64,000 nt of DNA from Cryptomeria japonica (lineage: Eukaryota; Streptophyta; Pinopsida; Cupressales; Cupressaceae), in NCBI RefSeq assembly GCF_030272615.1, contig NC_081412.1, positions 39,107,791 to 39,171,790 on the forward strand. The letters run 5' to 3'. The notes beneath the pieces are model-generated. The model saw only the letters and a list, made by a program, of their open reading frames with translations, did not search any database and was not told the DNA's origin. The position numbers were made by a program, and so were the translations under genes. Shown here piece after piece: positions 1 to 9,990 of this stretch (the stretch's first letter is position 1; every line of letters begins with the position of its first letter).

Positions 1-194
1 GTCTTTTAGATCTCATTTTGAGAAGTTGTAATTCAAAAGTCCACTTTGACTTGTTTTGCAAGTGGCCCATTGTATATGCACTAAATATAAAGTGCCAAAA
101 TCATCATTTGGGGGGGGGGGGGTACTTGATTGAGTGAATTTAGGGGGGTGTCTCTTGTGCTTTTGTGCTTTTGTGTTCCTTCCTTTTTGCTGCT

Positions 195-2471
195 ATGGGT
201 TCTTCTAAGTTTCCTCTCTTAACTCCTCATAATTATGCTACTTGGAAAATTGATGCATGGAGTAAACTTATGGAAAAAGGACTAACTCATTACATTGATG
301 GAACTATTGTTGCTCTCGCTAATCCTAAGGTTGATCAAGTTGGTCACTTGGATTGGCTCACTAAAAATATCATGGCAATTGGTACCTTAAGAAAGTATGT
401 ATCAAAGGATCTCATTTTTCATATTGAGAAGTGTACTCTAATCAAGGATGCTTGGTAAAAGTTTCAAGACTTGTATGGTCAAGTTGATGAGATTAGGGGA
501 TATCAAATTGATAGTGATCTCACCATGTTAGATCCCAAGAACTTTCATACTATACAAGATTATGTCACTAAGGCAAATGAGTTGAGGGCACAACTCAAAG
601 ATTGTGGCATTGATAAGAAGGATACTCAATTGATATTCAACTTGATAGGCAAGCTTCCACAAGATTATGCAACATTTGTTTCTAGTTTCCAAACCCATAG
701 GATGACAATGGGTTCAAGCTACACAATGCCTACTTTTGATGCTTTCAATGAAATGTTGATGATGGAACAAACTAAGTTGATAAGCATGGGCATTTTTAAG
801 GCTTCTAAGTCTCAAGCATTAGTGGCAAATCAAGGGAACAAAGGGAATCAAGGAAAGGACAACTCAAACAAGAAGAAATGGCAATCAAAGCCTAAGGACA
901 AAGCATCATCCTCTCCACAACAAGGAGATACATCCTCTTCCAAGAGGGATAATTCACCAAAGAGGGAGCAACCTACTTGTGCCTATTGTAAAAAGTTTGG
1001 TCATGAGGAGCGTCGTTGCCATTTTAAGAAGATTGATGAGCTCACACATATCATAAAAAAGCATAACATTGATTTGCCTAATGTCTACAAGAAGGATGAT
1101 TCATCAACTTCCACTTCCTCACATTCAAAAGGAAAAGGGCAAGCATTCATGGCCTCTACAAGTGGGAAGACTCACTCTTTTGGGACAAGAAAAGGAAAAG
1201 CTCTATGTGCTACTATCAGTCATGATTCAGAGAGATGGCTTCTAGATTCAGGGGCTTCTCATCATATGGAATCTTCACAGTCTATGTTCTCTACATTTCA
1301 GCCTTGCACCATGCCCCAAATTTTGATGGGCAATCATACATACATGGATGTGATTGGGAAAGGATCTATTGACATTGGGGACAACTCCTTCAATGATGTG
1401 TTGTGTGTACCCCACTTGACAAACAATCTCCTTTCTATCTATCAAATCACACATGGCGCAACTAAGAGAGTTGTGGAGTTCACACCTGAGTCAGTTTTCA
1501 TTAGAGACTTGGAGACTAGAGCTATCATTGCGACTGGGGTGGTTGATCATGCATCTCGATTATACTCCTTTTTAGATTTTGTTGATGATGATGATTTCAC
1601 ATTTGATGACTCTACACATGTTGATCACACTTCTTGTGATGGTTCATATTTTGAGGAGAACTTTGGGCACTTGAACTTGGGGATTCTCACTTGTGACCCC
1701 GTTCTTGAGCCTTGTATTTCATCTCCTCATATTGATATCACATCACCTATTGCACCTGATGATGCAGATAGTGCGACAATTTTGCCTTCATGTGATTCAC
1801 TGCAACAGGATATTCATTGTCTTCTAGCTTCAGATTCATGGGATGATTACTTGACAAACATTGCAGGTTTGTTTGTGGAATCCTACATTACAGATTTGGG
1901 AAACATCATTGATGACATTCATCTTCTCTTTGATGAAGATGATCCTTCTTCGATTGTTGTGAGGGAACACTCTGACCCTCTTGTTCATTCTCTACATGAT
2001 CATTCTTTTGAGGTTGATATGATTGTGGATACTTATGTACAACAGTTGGAGGAGGTCTCTTTATGTTTTGACGAGACATGTGAGTCTTTGGGACATGTTC
2101 TACATCCATCTCCACTAGATCTTGGAGTGCCTTTTTCAGTAGTGGGGCACAGTTTACCACCTTTGGAGGGGGTATCTTTCAGCATCGACATGGGGACACT
2201 TGAGTGTTTTTCAGAGATTCCATTCATCATGAATTTTCTTCATACATCTTCCCTTCATGATTGGGGAGACTTCATGGATACACCTTTGGTTTTGTTTCTT
2301 CCTAAGGGGAGGAATGTTGTTCGACATTCGTGGAGTAGTTTCTTCATACATCGAGCTTCTATCATTGGTGCAGATTCCACATTGAGGGGGGGCTTCCTAG
2401 CTTCTCTTCTTCTCTCATATGGGGGGGACTTTTTCCCCACATGGGGTTTTGTTCCTCACATTCTTCTATGA
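195..2471 (+). pseudogene. Copia gag-protease with novel acidic C-terminal region
   Basis: The best start is ATG at 195 (MGSSKFPLLTPHNYATWK), typical of the UBN2 gag domain. An in-frame TAA at 456-458 interrupts gag; the same frame then stays open for 666 codons to 2471. A CCHC zinc knuckle (CAYCKKFGHEERRC) lies at 978-1019, after a K/Q/S-rich linker. The aspartic protease signature LLDSGASHHM is at about 1239-1268, followed by a copia-like stretch (VPHLTNNLLSIYQITH). The GAG-pre-integrase motif is reduced to FGHLN near 1667. Beyond that come about 265 residues rich in D, S, L and H (for example DIHLLFDEDDPSS) with no integrase, RT or RNase H motif. Gag would package RNA and the protease would process the polyprotein. 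The long open tail is unexplained: it could be a captured or neofunctionalised segment, or chance. Confidence 0.75.
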
Positions 2472-2697
2472 GAGTTCTTTGTATCTAGCTTTCATCTCTC
2501 TTTTGGGGGATGGTTTTTTCCCATTGGGTTTTTCTCTCTTTCCCCGCTTTGTGAGAGATTTCATTACATTGGTTTTCATGCATTTGTACATGGGTACCTA
2601 ACATGGCCTCGTAGCTGGGACCCATCTTGCATTGCTTAGTTGCATTGTAGACTTAAGTGCATTCCCCTAAGTTGCACTTAAGGGGGTTGTTGGTGTA
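2472..2697 (+). other. 3' untranslated part of the copia element with purine tract
   Basis: Noncoding stretch with several G/C runs. It ends in a short purine tract, AGGGGG at 2691-2696, directly before the LTR start at 2698. This is the expected place of the plus-strand priming tract in an LTR element. Confidence 0.5.
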
Positions 2698-3134
2698 AAT
2701 AATTATTCATCTTGGATATTATTACACCTTACTTAAGTTTACTTAGGAAATGCATTTCATAGTAGTTTGGGTATGAGACACTTGGGTGTTTGTGCCACAT
2801 TGGGATAGTGTGTGTAGGAGAATTCCCACATTTTATGGTGTTGATCTTGTTGTTACACTCCACATTCAGTGGGTGATCCACCTCATGTGGACTATTATAT
2901 TGTTTCTCCTACCTACCCTTGTTTCTTATTGAGCCACATGTCATGTTTGTGTGCTCACATATCCATATAGCCTTGTCTATATAAGCAGGCTCATATTCAT
3001 TGTATGTAATGAAACGATTGATGATCCAGTTGATCAGTATTTTCATCTTGATAGAATACAGTTTATTTCTATCATAGATTTTATCTCTCTTATTTGTTCT
3101 TTCCATTGCCTCTTGATCTTGGCAAAATCTCACA
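2698..3134 (+). repeat. 3' LTR of the copia element (about 437 bp)
   Basis: It begins TGTTGGTGTAAATAATT just after the purine tract and ends near TCTCACA at 3132-3134. A TATA-like box, CTATATAAGC, lies at about 2976-2985. Downstream is a typical R/U5-like stretch (TTGTATGTAATGAAACG). The boundary at 3134 coincides with the start of a 650-bp repeat that recurs at 22366, which helps place the LTR end. The 5' LTR is outside the window, so LTR identity and target duplication cannot be checked. Confidence 0.65.
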
Positions 3135-3785
3135 GAATAAATAAATACATTCACATTACTTTGAACTTTGAAGAGCTTGGTCCCTAAAAAAAATTAGTAT
3201 TCAACTGATATGGTCTTCATATTTAATAGCTATCTTGTCCAGCTCCATGAGAGGTGTATTTCAACAATTCAATACATTTTTTTTTTATGTAAACAAAAAG
3301 AAATGAATTGGAATTTATGACGAAATTTAGCTACTGCTATTTCTGAATATATTCATTATTTCCTTTCGACTGAAGGGGGTGAATGAAAGGGCTCTCTCTC
3401 CAAATTGACCCCTATGGGTGACTTGCTGAACAAGCTAAATGTGTACATCGTAAAGTTTGAAGAAACAAACTGGCAGTGGGGTAGCCATACTTGAGGTGAG
3501 ACATCGACAGGTGATGGCGACAGGTAATAAGACATCCAATTTCCATCCCCTCAAACATCTTATCAGTGGAAGACATGATAACAATAATATTATGTTTGTT
3601 TTAGAGAAGTAAAGTTGTTATGACAGAGGAGGATCCCCTTCACAGATTTTTATTACGTACTGCACCCTTCCTCACAAATTTATTTTGGCTACGACTTATC
3701 TTGCGACCGAAAATGATTAACGGTCGGGATATCTTGCTTCGTCTTCCATCCTTTTTTAAACAGTCTTTACCGTTGATTTAGAAAT
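3135..3785. repeat. 650-bp dispersed repeat, copy 1
   Basis: This segment is nearly identical, in the same orientation, to 22366-23015. The match starts at GAATAAATAAATACATTC and ends at GATTTAGAAA; differences are scattered substitutions and a small A/T-run change. I see no convincing reading frame on either strand. It carries GTGAATGAAAGGGCTCTCTC and other moderately GC-rich words unlike the surrounding AT-rich DNA. It could be an LTR or untranslated part of an unrecognised element, or a segmental duplication. Confidence 0.85.
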
Positions 3786-3961
3786 TAGCTTATATACCTT
3801 AAATTTTAATTTAATCTATATAAAGTACGCCGAGAGATATCCTTCTCGAGGCGCCTATTTGACTTTAGGGTGTAAAATTAATAAAAAAATAGGCATCTTG
3901 GGAAGGATATCTCGAGAAGGAATTTATATAGATTAAATTAAAATTTAAGGTATATAAGCTA
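3786..3961. repeat. 176-bp foldback element with perfect 39-bp inverted repeats
   Basis: Arms 3786-3824 and 3923-3961 are exact reverse complements over 39 bases (outer end TAGCTTATATACC). The core is more GC-rich and holds two related words, GAGATATCCTTCTCGAG near 3833 and AAGGATATCTCGAGAAG near 3904, so inner parts can also pair. The structure is MITE-like. The outer TA/TA could be a two-base target duplication, but no longer one is seen. No transposase is encoded. Confidence 0.8.
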
Positions 3962-4052
3962 GTAGCGGTTGGGTGACGCGACATGAAAAACATAAAATAA
4001 ATGCAATATATAATTATATAGTATCTTTTTCTTGAATTGAATTATATTGTAG

Positions 4053-4094
4053 TATTATAATATTATTATATTATTATATTATTATATTATTATG
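4053..4094. repeat. TAT/ATT trinucleotide microsatellite
   Basis: About ten units of TAT/ATT in a row with slight interruptions, in AT-rich DNA. Confidence 0.8.
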
Positions 4095-4261
4095 TGGAGA
4101 TATATGAAATTGTATATATCCATTTAGACTATTTTTAATAAATATTTATGTGTTACAAGATTAAAGCATATACAAAATTGATATCTCTGATATACAAAAT
4201 TGTAAGATATTTATTAGACTTTTATTTAATGATAGTATAAAACATTATTTAATGCTCACTA

Positions 4262-5569
4262 TTATGGTTACAGATAGGCTTAGGGTTAAGGTTAGTATTG
4301 TGGTTAGAGTTAAGGATTACATAATTGTTAGGGTTGTGGTTAGGGTTCACATCGAGGTTAGGGTTTGGTGTAGGTTTAGAATTATGTTTAGGGTTAGGAT
4401 TTAGGATTACTATTAGGATTAGGGTTAGGCTTAGTGTTAGGGCTAAGTTTATGGTTAGGGTTAGGCTTAAGGTTACTATTATGGTCAAGGATACAGTTTA
4501 CATCATTGTTAGGGTTAGGGTTGTGATGAAGGTTAGGTTTCAAGGTCAAGGTAATGATAATGGTTAGGGTTTATATTATGGTTAGGGTTGGGATGAAGGT
4601 TAAGGTTTTGTTTAGCTTTCAGATTATGGTTAGATTTAGAGTTAAGGATTCCAATTAGGGTTATGGTTAGGTTTCCATGTTAGGGTTAAGTTTATGGTTA
4701 GGGTTAGGGTTTATTGTTAGTGTTTCAATTATGTTTAGAGTTTATTTCAAATTTAGGGTTAGACTAACCATAATTATAGTTAGGGTTAGGGTTATGATTA
4801 TAACTAGGGCCGGGTTAGGATTACAACTTGATTTATGATTATTTAATGTAGAGTTAGGGTTAAGGTTAGTATTATGGCTAGGGTTAAGGTTTACATCATT
4901 ATTAGGGCTAGGGTTAGGGTAAAGATAATGGGTAGGGTTAGCATTGAGGTTCGCTTTTGCTTTAGGTTTAGGATTATGGTTAGGGTTATGGTTGGGGTTA
5001 AGTTTAGAGTTAGGGTTTTGGCTAGATTAGGGTTAATATTAGTCAAGGATTAGAGTTCAATTAAAATCACATTTCAATTAGGGTTAGGGTTAAGTTTAGG
5101 AATATAGTTTAATATGGTTTAATTCTCGGATTAGAGTGGAATTTAAGGTTAGGTTATAGTTAGGTTTCAATTATAGTAAGATAAAGTTTAGGGTCAAGTT
5201 TAGGGTTAGGATTATAATAAGGGTTAGGGATAGGGTTAAGGGTTAGGGTTATGATTATGGTTAAGGTTAGGGATAAGTTATGGTTGGGATTTAAATAATG
5301 GGTAGGGTCAGGATTTACATCATGGTTAGGGTTGGGGTCAAGGTTAGGATCATGGTAGGATCATAGTTAGAAATATGGTTTTGATTAGGGTTAGGGTTTA
5401 TGTCATATTTAACAATAATTTGAGAGTTAAAGTTAGGTTTTTGGTTGGTTTGGGTTATTGTTAGGATTATGATGAGGGTTAGGGTTTAGGGTTATGGTTA
5501 TGGTTATGGTTTATGGATTATGTTTAGGGTCAAGGATTAGGATTATGGTTAGGGTTTACTGTTGGCATA
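4262..5569. repeat. Degenerate interstitial telomere-like array
   Basis: About 1.3 kb of G-rich plus-strand sequence built from variants of GGTTAGGGTT, GGGTTTAGGG and GGTTATGGTT. Hexameric TTAGGG spacing is common alongside the plant heptamer TTTAGGG. Perfect runs never exceed two to three units and are separated by words such as GGTTACATCA and ATTATGG. Flanks on both sides are non-telomeric, so this is an internal array, not a chromosome end. Apparent reading frames inside it are low-complexity artefacts. Confidence 0.85.
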
Positions 5570-5960
5570 TGCACACTCCAATGAGACATTGCAGGTGATT
5601 GAAGGTTTTGTCATTGATGACAACCTTACAATCCTATGACACCGGCAAGACATTCCACCAACACCAGCAAAGCAGACCCTACACCGACACTCGAGACTAC
5701 CGGCACCGACAGTAAAAGGAAGCATACCGACATAGAGGCCGACAGGAATTATGTTATAATATATTTTGTTTTAATATTGTAAAATCAGTGTAAGCCGACT
5801 AAGGCAAATTGTAAAATGACTCTTATATATATAAAGGAGTTCATTGTAGAACATTGAAAAGTGATGGATGAGAAGGAATATGTGAGATATGGAATGTAAT
5901 AAGATAGACCTATGAAGTGAATTATAGGTTAAAGGTTTATGTAAAGAGCAGAGCAGAAAC
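5570..5960 (+). repeat. LTR-like fragment at the edge of the telomere-like array
   Basis: It starts TGTTGGCATATGCACACTCC exactly where the telomere-like repeats stop. It contains CCGAC/CCGGC words and a TATA-like ATATATATAAAGG at about 5824-5836, then grades into gypsy RT sequence by 5974. The form is that of a copia-type LTR cut short by the neighbouring gypsy remnant. No second copy or target duplication was found. Confidence 0.5.
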
Positions 5961-5973
5961 CAGTACTAGATCT

Positions 5974-6900
5974 AGTACATTCATGAGACTTATGAATGAA
6001 GTTCTAAAACCCTTCCTTGGTAAATTTGTTATTGTTTACTTGAATGATATTCTTATTTTCAGTAAGAATAGAGATGAACATATGCAACATTTGAATTTTG
6101 TCCTTAAGAGATTGTAGGAAGAAAAACTTCTAATCAATGTGGACAAGTGTCTTTTTATGCAGGAAGAATTGACGTATCTTGGTTTCATAGTTTCAGGTGG
6201 AAGTATCAAGATGGATCCTGAGAAGGTGGAGAGAATCTTGAATTGGCCTTCTCCAAGGTCAGTGACTGAAGTTAGAAGCTTCCATGGCTTGGCTTCCTTT
6301 TACAGGAAGTTTATAAGAGGTTTTAGCCAAGTTTGTGCACCTATCCTGGAAACAATCAAAGGGGGGCAGAAGTGCAAGTTTGTGTCGACAAAGGAGGCTG
6401 AGGAAGCTTTTCAAAGTCTCAAACAAAAGGTAGCTTAGCAACCTATACTTGCTTTTCTAGATTTCCAAGAGGTTTTTAAAATTGAGTGTGATGCATCTAA
6501 TGTTGCTATAGGGGATGTTTTGAGCCAAGAGGGTAGGCCCATTGCATTTTTTAGTGAGAAAATCAATGAGGAAAAGAGGAAGTATTCCTCATATGATTTG
6601 GAAATGTATGCCTTAGTTCAAGCCTTGAAAAAGTGGAGGCATTATCTCCTTCCAAAAGAATTTGTTATTTTTACTAACAATCAGGCACTTAGCTTCTTGA
6701 ATAGCCAGGAGAAGTTGAGTAACAAGCATATGAAATGGGTAGAATCTATCCAAGAATATACCTTTACAATCAAACACAAAAAGGGAGTTGCAAACAAGGT
6801 GGTAGATGCCTTGAGTAGAAGATCCTTGATAGTGCAAGAGGTGAAGTTGCAAAGTGTGGGGATTGACTCCTTGAAAGGTATGTATGAAGGTGATGAAGAC
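5974..6900 (+). pseudogene. Gypsy reverse transcriptase and RNase H remnant
   Basis: It begins mid-RT at [16 protein letters not shown], so gag, protease and the RT N-terminus are missing. The catalytic YxDD box reads YLND (6037-6048), with the first aspartate replaced. RT thumb and connection motifs follow (LTYLGFIVS, then FHGLASFYRKFIRGF). RNase H is recognisable from about 6480 (IECDASNVAIGDVLSQEGRPI, then ELVQALKKWRHYL-type sequence and DALSRR). In-frame stops are TAG at 6115-6117 and 6436-6438. The enzyme would copy element RNA into DNA; this copy cannot. It reads in one frame with the integrase remnant that follows. Confidence 0.9.
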
Positions 6901-8382
6901 TTTCATGAAATTTATAAAGTTTGCTCTGATTTTTATGAAGCATACCATGTTGAATATGCTGATTACTTGATCCAAGATGGTTTATTGTTCAAAGGACATC
7001 AACTATGCAGTCCTAGGTGTTCAATGAGGGAGGATATTGTGAAAGAAAAGCATTGTGGAAGCATGAGTGGACATTTTGGGCTGGATAAAACCATTGAGTA
7101 GGTAAGACGACACTACTATTGGCCTAAGATGCAAAGGGATGTGAGAAGATTTGTTGAAACACACACTATTTGTCAAAGGCCAAAGGTACTTCCACCAATG
7201 CAGGTTTGTATAAACCATTACCCATACTTACAAGGCCTTGGGAAAGTTATAGTATGGATTTTGTAATGGGATTGCCTGAGACTCAAAAAGGCTTTGATAG
7301 CATCTTTGTTGTTGTAGATTGGTTCAGTATGATGGCATATTTCTTGCCATACAAGAGTGCAAGTGATGCAACCTATGTAGCAAATTTGTTTTTCAAAGAG
7401 ATTGTAAGGATACATGGACTTCCTCTAACAATTGTGTCTGATAGGGATGTGAAATTCATTGGCCATTTTTGGAGAACCTTATGGAAGAGGTTGGGAACAA
7501 ACTTGAACTTTAGTTCAGCCTACCATCCACAAACAAATGGGCAAATTGAAGTTGTGAATAGGTCCTTGGGAAACCTATTGAGATGCTTGACAAAGCAATA
7601 TGGAGAGAAGTGGGATGTTGTACTTCCACAAGCTGAATTTGCATTCAATGATTCTGTGAATAGGAGTACAAGAAGGAGTCCATTTCCGATTGTGTATGGA
7701 CAGAATCCAAGAGGCATCTTGGAGTTGAGATACCTTCCACATGATGGGCAAACAAGTGCTCATGGTGAACAATTTGTTGATAGCATGAAATAAGTGCATG
7801 ATCAAGTAAGGCTAGCCCTCCAAAAGAGCTCGCAAAAGTACAAAGAACTCGCTGATAAGAAAAGGAGGGATGTACAATTTTAAATTGGTGATATGGTGTG
7901 GGTTTACCTGAGAAAAGAAAGATTGCCAAAGGGGAAGCATACAAAGTTACTCATGAAGAAAGTGGGTCCTTGCAAGGTTTTGAAGAAACATGGGTTGAAT
8001 GCCTATGAGATATCCCTTCCCTCTAACCTTGGTATTTATCCTATCTTTAATGTATGTGATCTAACACCCTATAAAGGGCATGTTGCTGCAAGTACAAACT
8101 TTCATGTGGAGGAGATTCAAGAGGACATTGCTGATATACCTCCTCATGCACCAAAGAACCCTGAAAAAGATCATTGGTGAAAGGGTCATTAAGAAGACCA
8201 TAAATAAAGAGTACAAAAAACACCTTGTGAAATGGGTAGGAAAACCTATTGAAGAGGTAGAATGGATGGATGGGGTAAAAATTCTGAAGCATGGCACTTC
8301 ATTGGACCAACTTATCTCATGTGGAAATGAGATCAACCCACCCCAGGAGTATGGTGCATGGGCACAAGCCTCAATTTCATAA
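6900..8382 (+). pseudogene. Gypsy integrase with chromodomain-like C-terminus, broken
   Basis: The zinc-binding region precedes 7101 (HFGLDKTIE, stop TAG at 7099-7101) and continues RRHYYWPKM in the same frame, without a start codon. The integrase core follows after a frameshift near 7150-7190: RPWESYSMDFVMGLP near 7240, IVSDRDVKFIGHFW near 7430, SSAYHPQTNGQIEVVNR near 7510. The C-terminal part has VWVYLRKERLPKG and a terminal segment around 8190-8290 (YKKHLVKWVGKPIEEVEW), which resembles the chromodomain of chromoviruses and would tether integration to chromatin. Stops at about 7791-7793 and a further frame change near 8080-8180 inactivate it. Confidence 0.88.
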
Positions 8383-9990
8383 TTTATTGTTTGAACACTT
8401 CATTTTTTTGATAGAAAGGTGTTGGGAAGGATCAAATAATCCTTTGTTTATGTTTTGTTTTGTAATAAGGTCCTAATTGTCCATTTTGTAAGGCCTAGTG
8501 TCTTAGGGTGCATTATAAACCCTATGGTCAACTATGGTCAAAGGGACTTAGGATGAGTAGAATTAAGGAGTCAAGGTTGTTTTGGTCTATTTACATCCAT
8601 TTCAATGTGTTTAGGTCCCTAGGTTGATAATAAAATTAATTTGAATGGCAAAATGCAAAAATTGTCAAAAATTGACGAAGTTGTCAATTTGTAAAGCAAC
8701 TTTTCAAAAAGTTGTTGTAATTGGTTGCCCAATGTTCATAAAAATCTAAAATCAGTTTGAAAATATTGGGAAAACTATAAAATGCCTCAAAAAACTCGTG
8801 TGGGGGTTGTTGTGGGTGGAATTTGTAAACTTGATATTTGAAATCAATAAAAAACTGTATTTTTCCAGAAAATTTGTTGTTCTTTCGGTTGGTACGGAAT
8901 TTCACGACCTCCAAACTAAAAAATTATTTCATGGGGAGTTACAGGGGTGAAATATCTTTCTTTTGAATCCAACCAGAGGTCTAGAGGTGGAGTATTGAGG
9001 GAGAAAAGTTGTAATAGATCCAAACAACCCGTGAAAGTGCCCTTTCTTAGGGTTTCAACTTCAATTTCCCATTTCTTCCAAATTCACCATGGGAAAATTC
9101 TAAAACTTGGTGAAATGGAGGATTTGGAAGTGTATTTTAATATCCAAAAGGTTTCAAACCGAAAGGATGCAATTTGGGTGATATTTTGTTAAATTTGGCC
9201 AGGCATCTCTATGTGACTGGTTGTGGGAATTGAATAAAATTCATGAACAGTCCCCATAACTTTAGTGTTAATACAAAATAGAAGCTATAACTTGGTATTT
9301 GGTGATGATTTGGATACCCCAAGGTTCTCCAATAGTTAATTTGGTGGAGTTGCAGGTTTGGAGGGTAGTTCCTTTGTTAAGTGCTTAAATTAGCCCTTAT
9401 TAGCCTAGATGAGGGTTTAATAGAAATGGTACTTGCAAGAGGTTCTAGAAATTTTTATTTGGTAGAAAGTGCTGCCCCAGGTTGGTGTTCAATAAAATCA
9501 AACAATATTGGCCTGTCCTTTGGAGTTTTTGGGTGGGAAGCCAAAAAGTGAGTTTTGAAGGCTAATAGGTCTAAGGAGCCAATTTGCACTTTGTGACTTT
9601 TGGGACTTGAACAACCAAATCAGAGGGTTGTTTGCCATCATTTTAGTTTTTAGGAACCTATCAAACCTGTCTTGAGTTTTTGTTGGCCTATAAAACCATT
9701 TGGAGGGGTTGTGAGCAATTTGAGCCATTTTGAGCACTTTTGCCTGTGGGGTTTGAAACCAAATATTGATAACCATGCACACTTTCCCATTGTGGGGTTA
9801 TGGGGATGGAAATAGGTGATATGGGATGTTTAATTGATACTCTTAAAGGTGTGAGGCTTGGTTGGAGTGAATCCTTAAAAGGAGGGTTTGTTGTTTGGTT
9901 GAGCAAGTGAGTAACTTGGAGCATTTTCAAGTTGTTTGAACCATACCTCTGCATCAATAGGGGTTGTGCATGTGCCATGAGAGTTTTTTA
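8383..9990 (+). repeat. Probable 3' untranslated region and LTR of the gypsy remnant
   Basis: No coding sequence. A candidate LTR start is TGTTGGGAAGGATC at 8420, after the purine-rich GATAGAAAGG. Text typical of long gypsy LTRs follows, but no second copy exists in the window, so both boundaries are guesses. Short open frames here have no family resemblance and are ignored. Confidence 0.4.

Larger units (their letters stand above)
1..3134 (+). mobile_element. Truncated-content Ty1/copia-type element (gag-protease only)
   Basis: The stretch from the window edge to the 3' LTR behaves as one plus-strand LTR element: a leader (1-194), a gag-protease reading frame (195-2471), a G-rich 3' untranslated part, a purine tract (2689-2697) and a 3' LTR (2698-3134). 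The 5' LTR and primer binding site lie outside the window. The frame has a copia-type gag and an aspartic protease, but integrase, reverse transcriptase and RNase H are absent; an unrelated acidic stretch takes their place. I infer a non-autonomous copia derivative that would depend on a partner element. A run of 13 G at about 110-122 lies just upstream of the gag start. Confidence 0.7.

Noticed and set aside
4249-4567. Open frames on both strands in the telomere-like array
   Set aside because: Low-complexity translations (repeated L/G/V or N/P) produced by the repeat itself.
4262-5569. A true chromosome end
   Set aside because: Units are degenerate and both flanks carry ordinary transposon or spacer DNA.
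9498-9978. Minus-strand frames of about 95 codons
   Set aside because: In the presumed LTR of the gypsy remnant; no motif.
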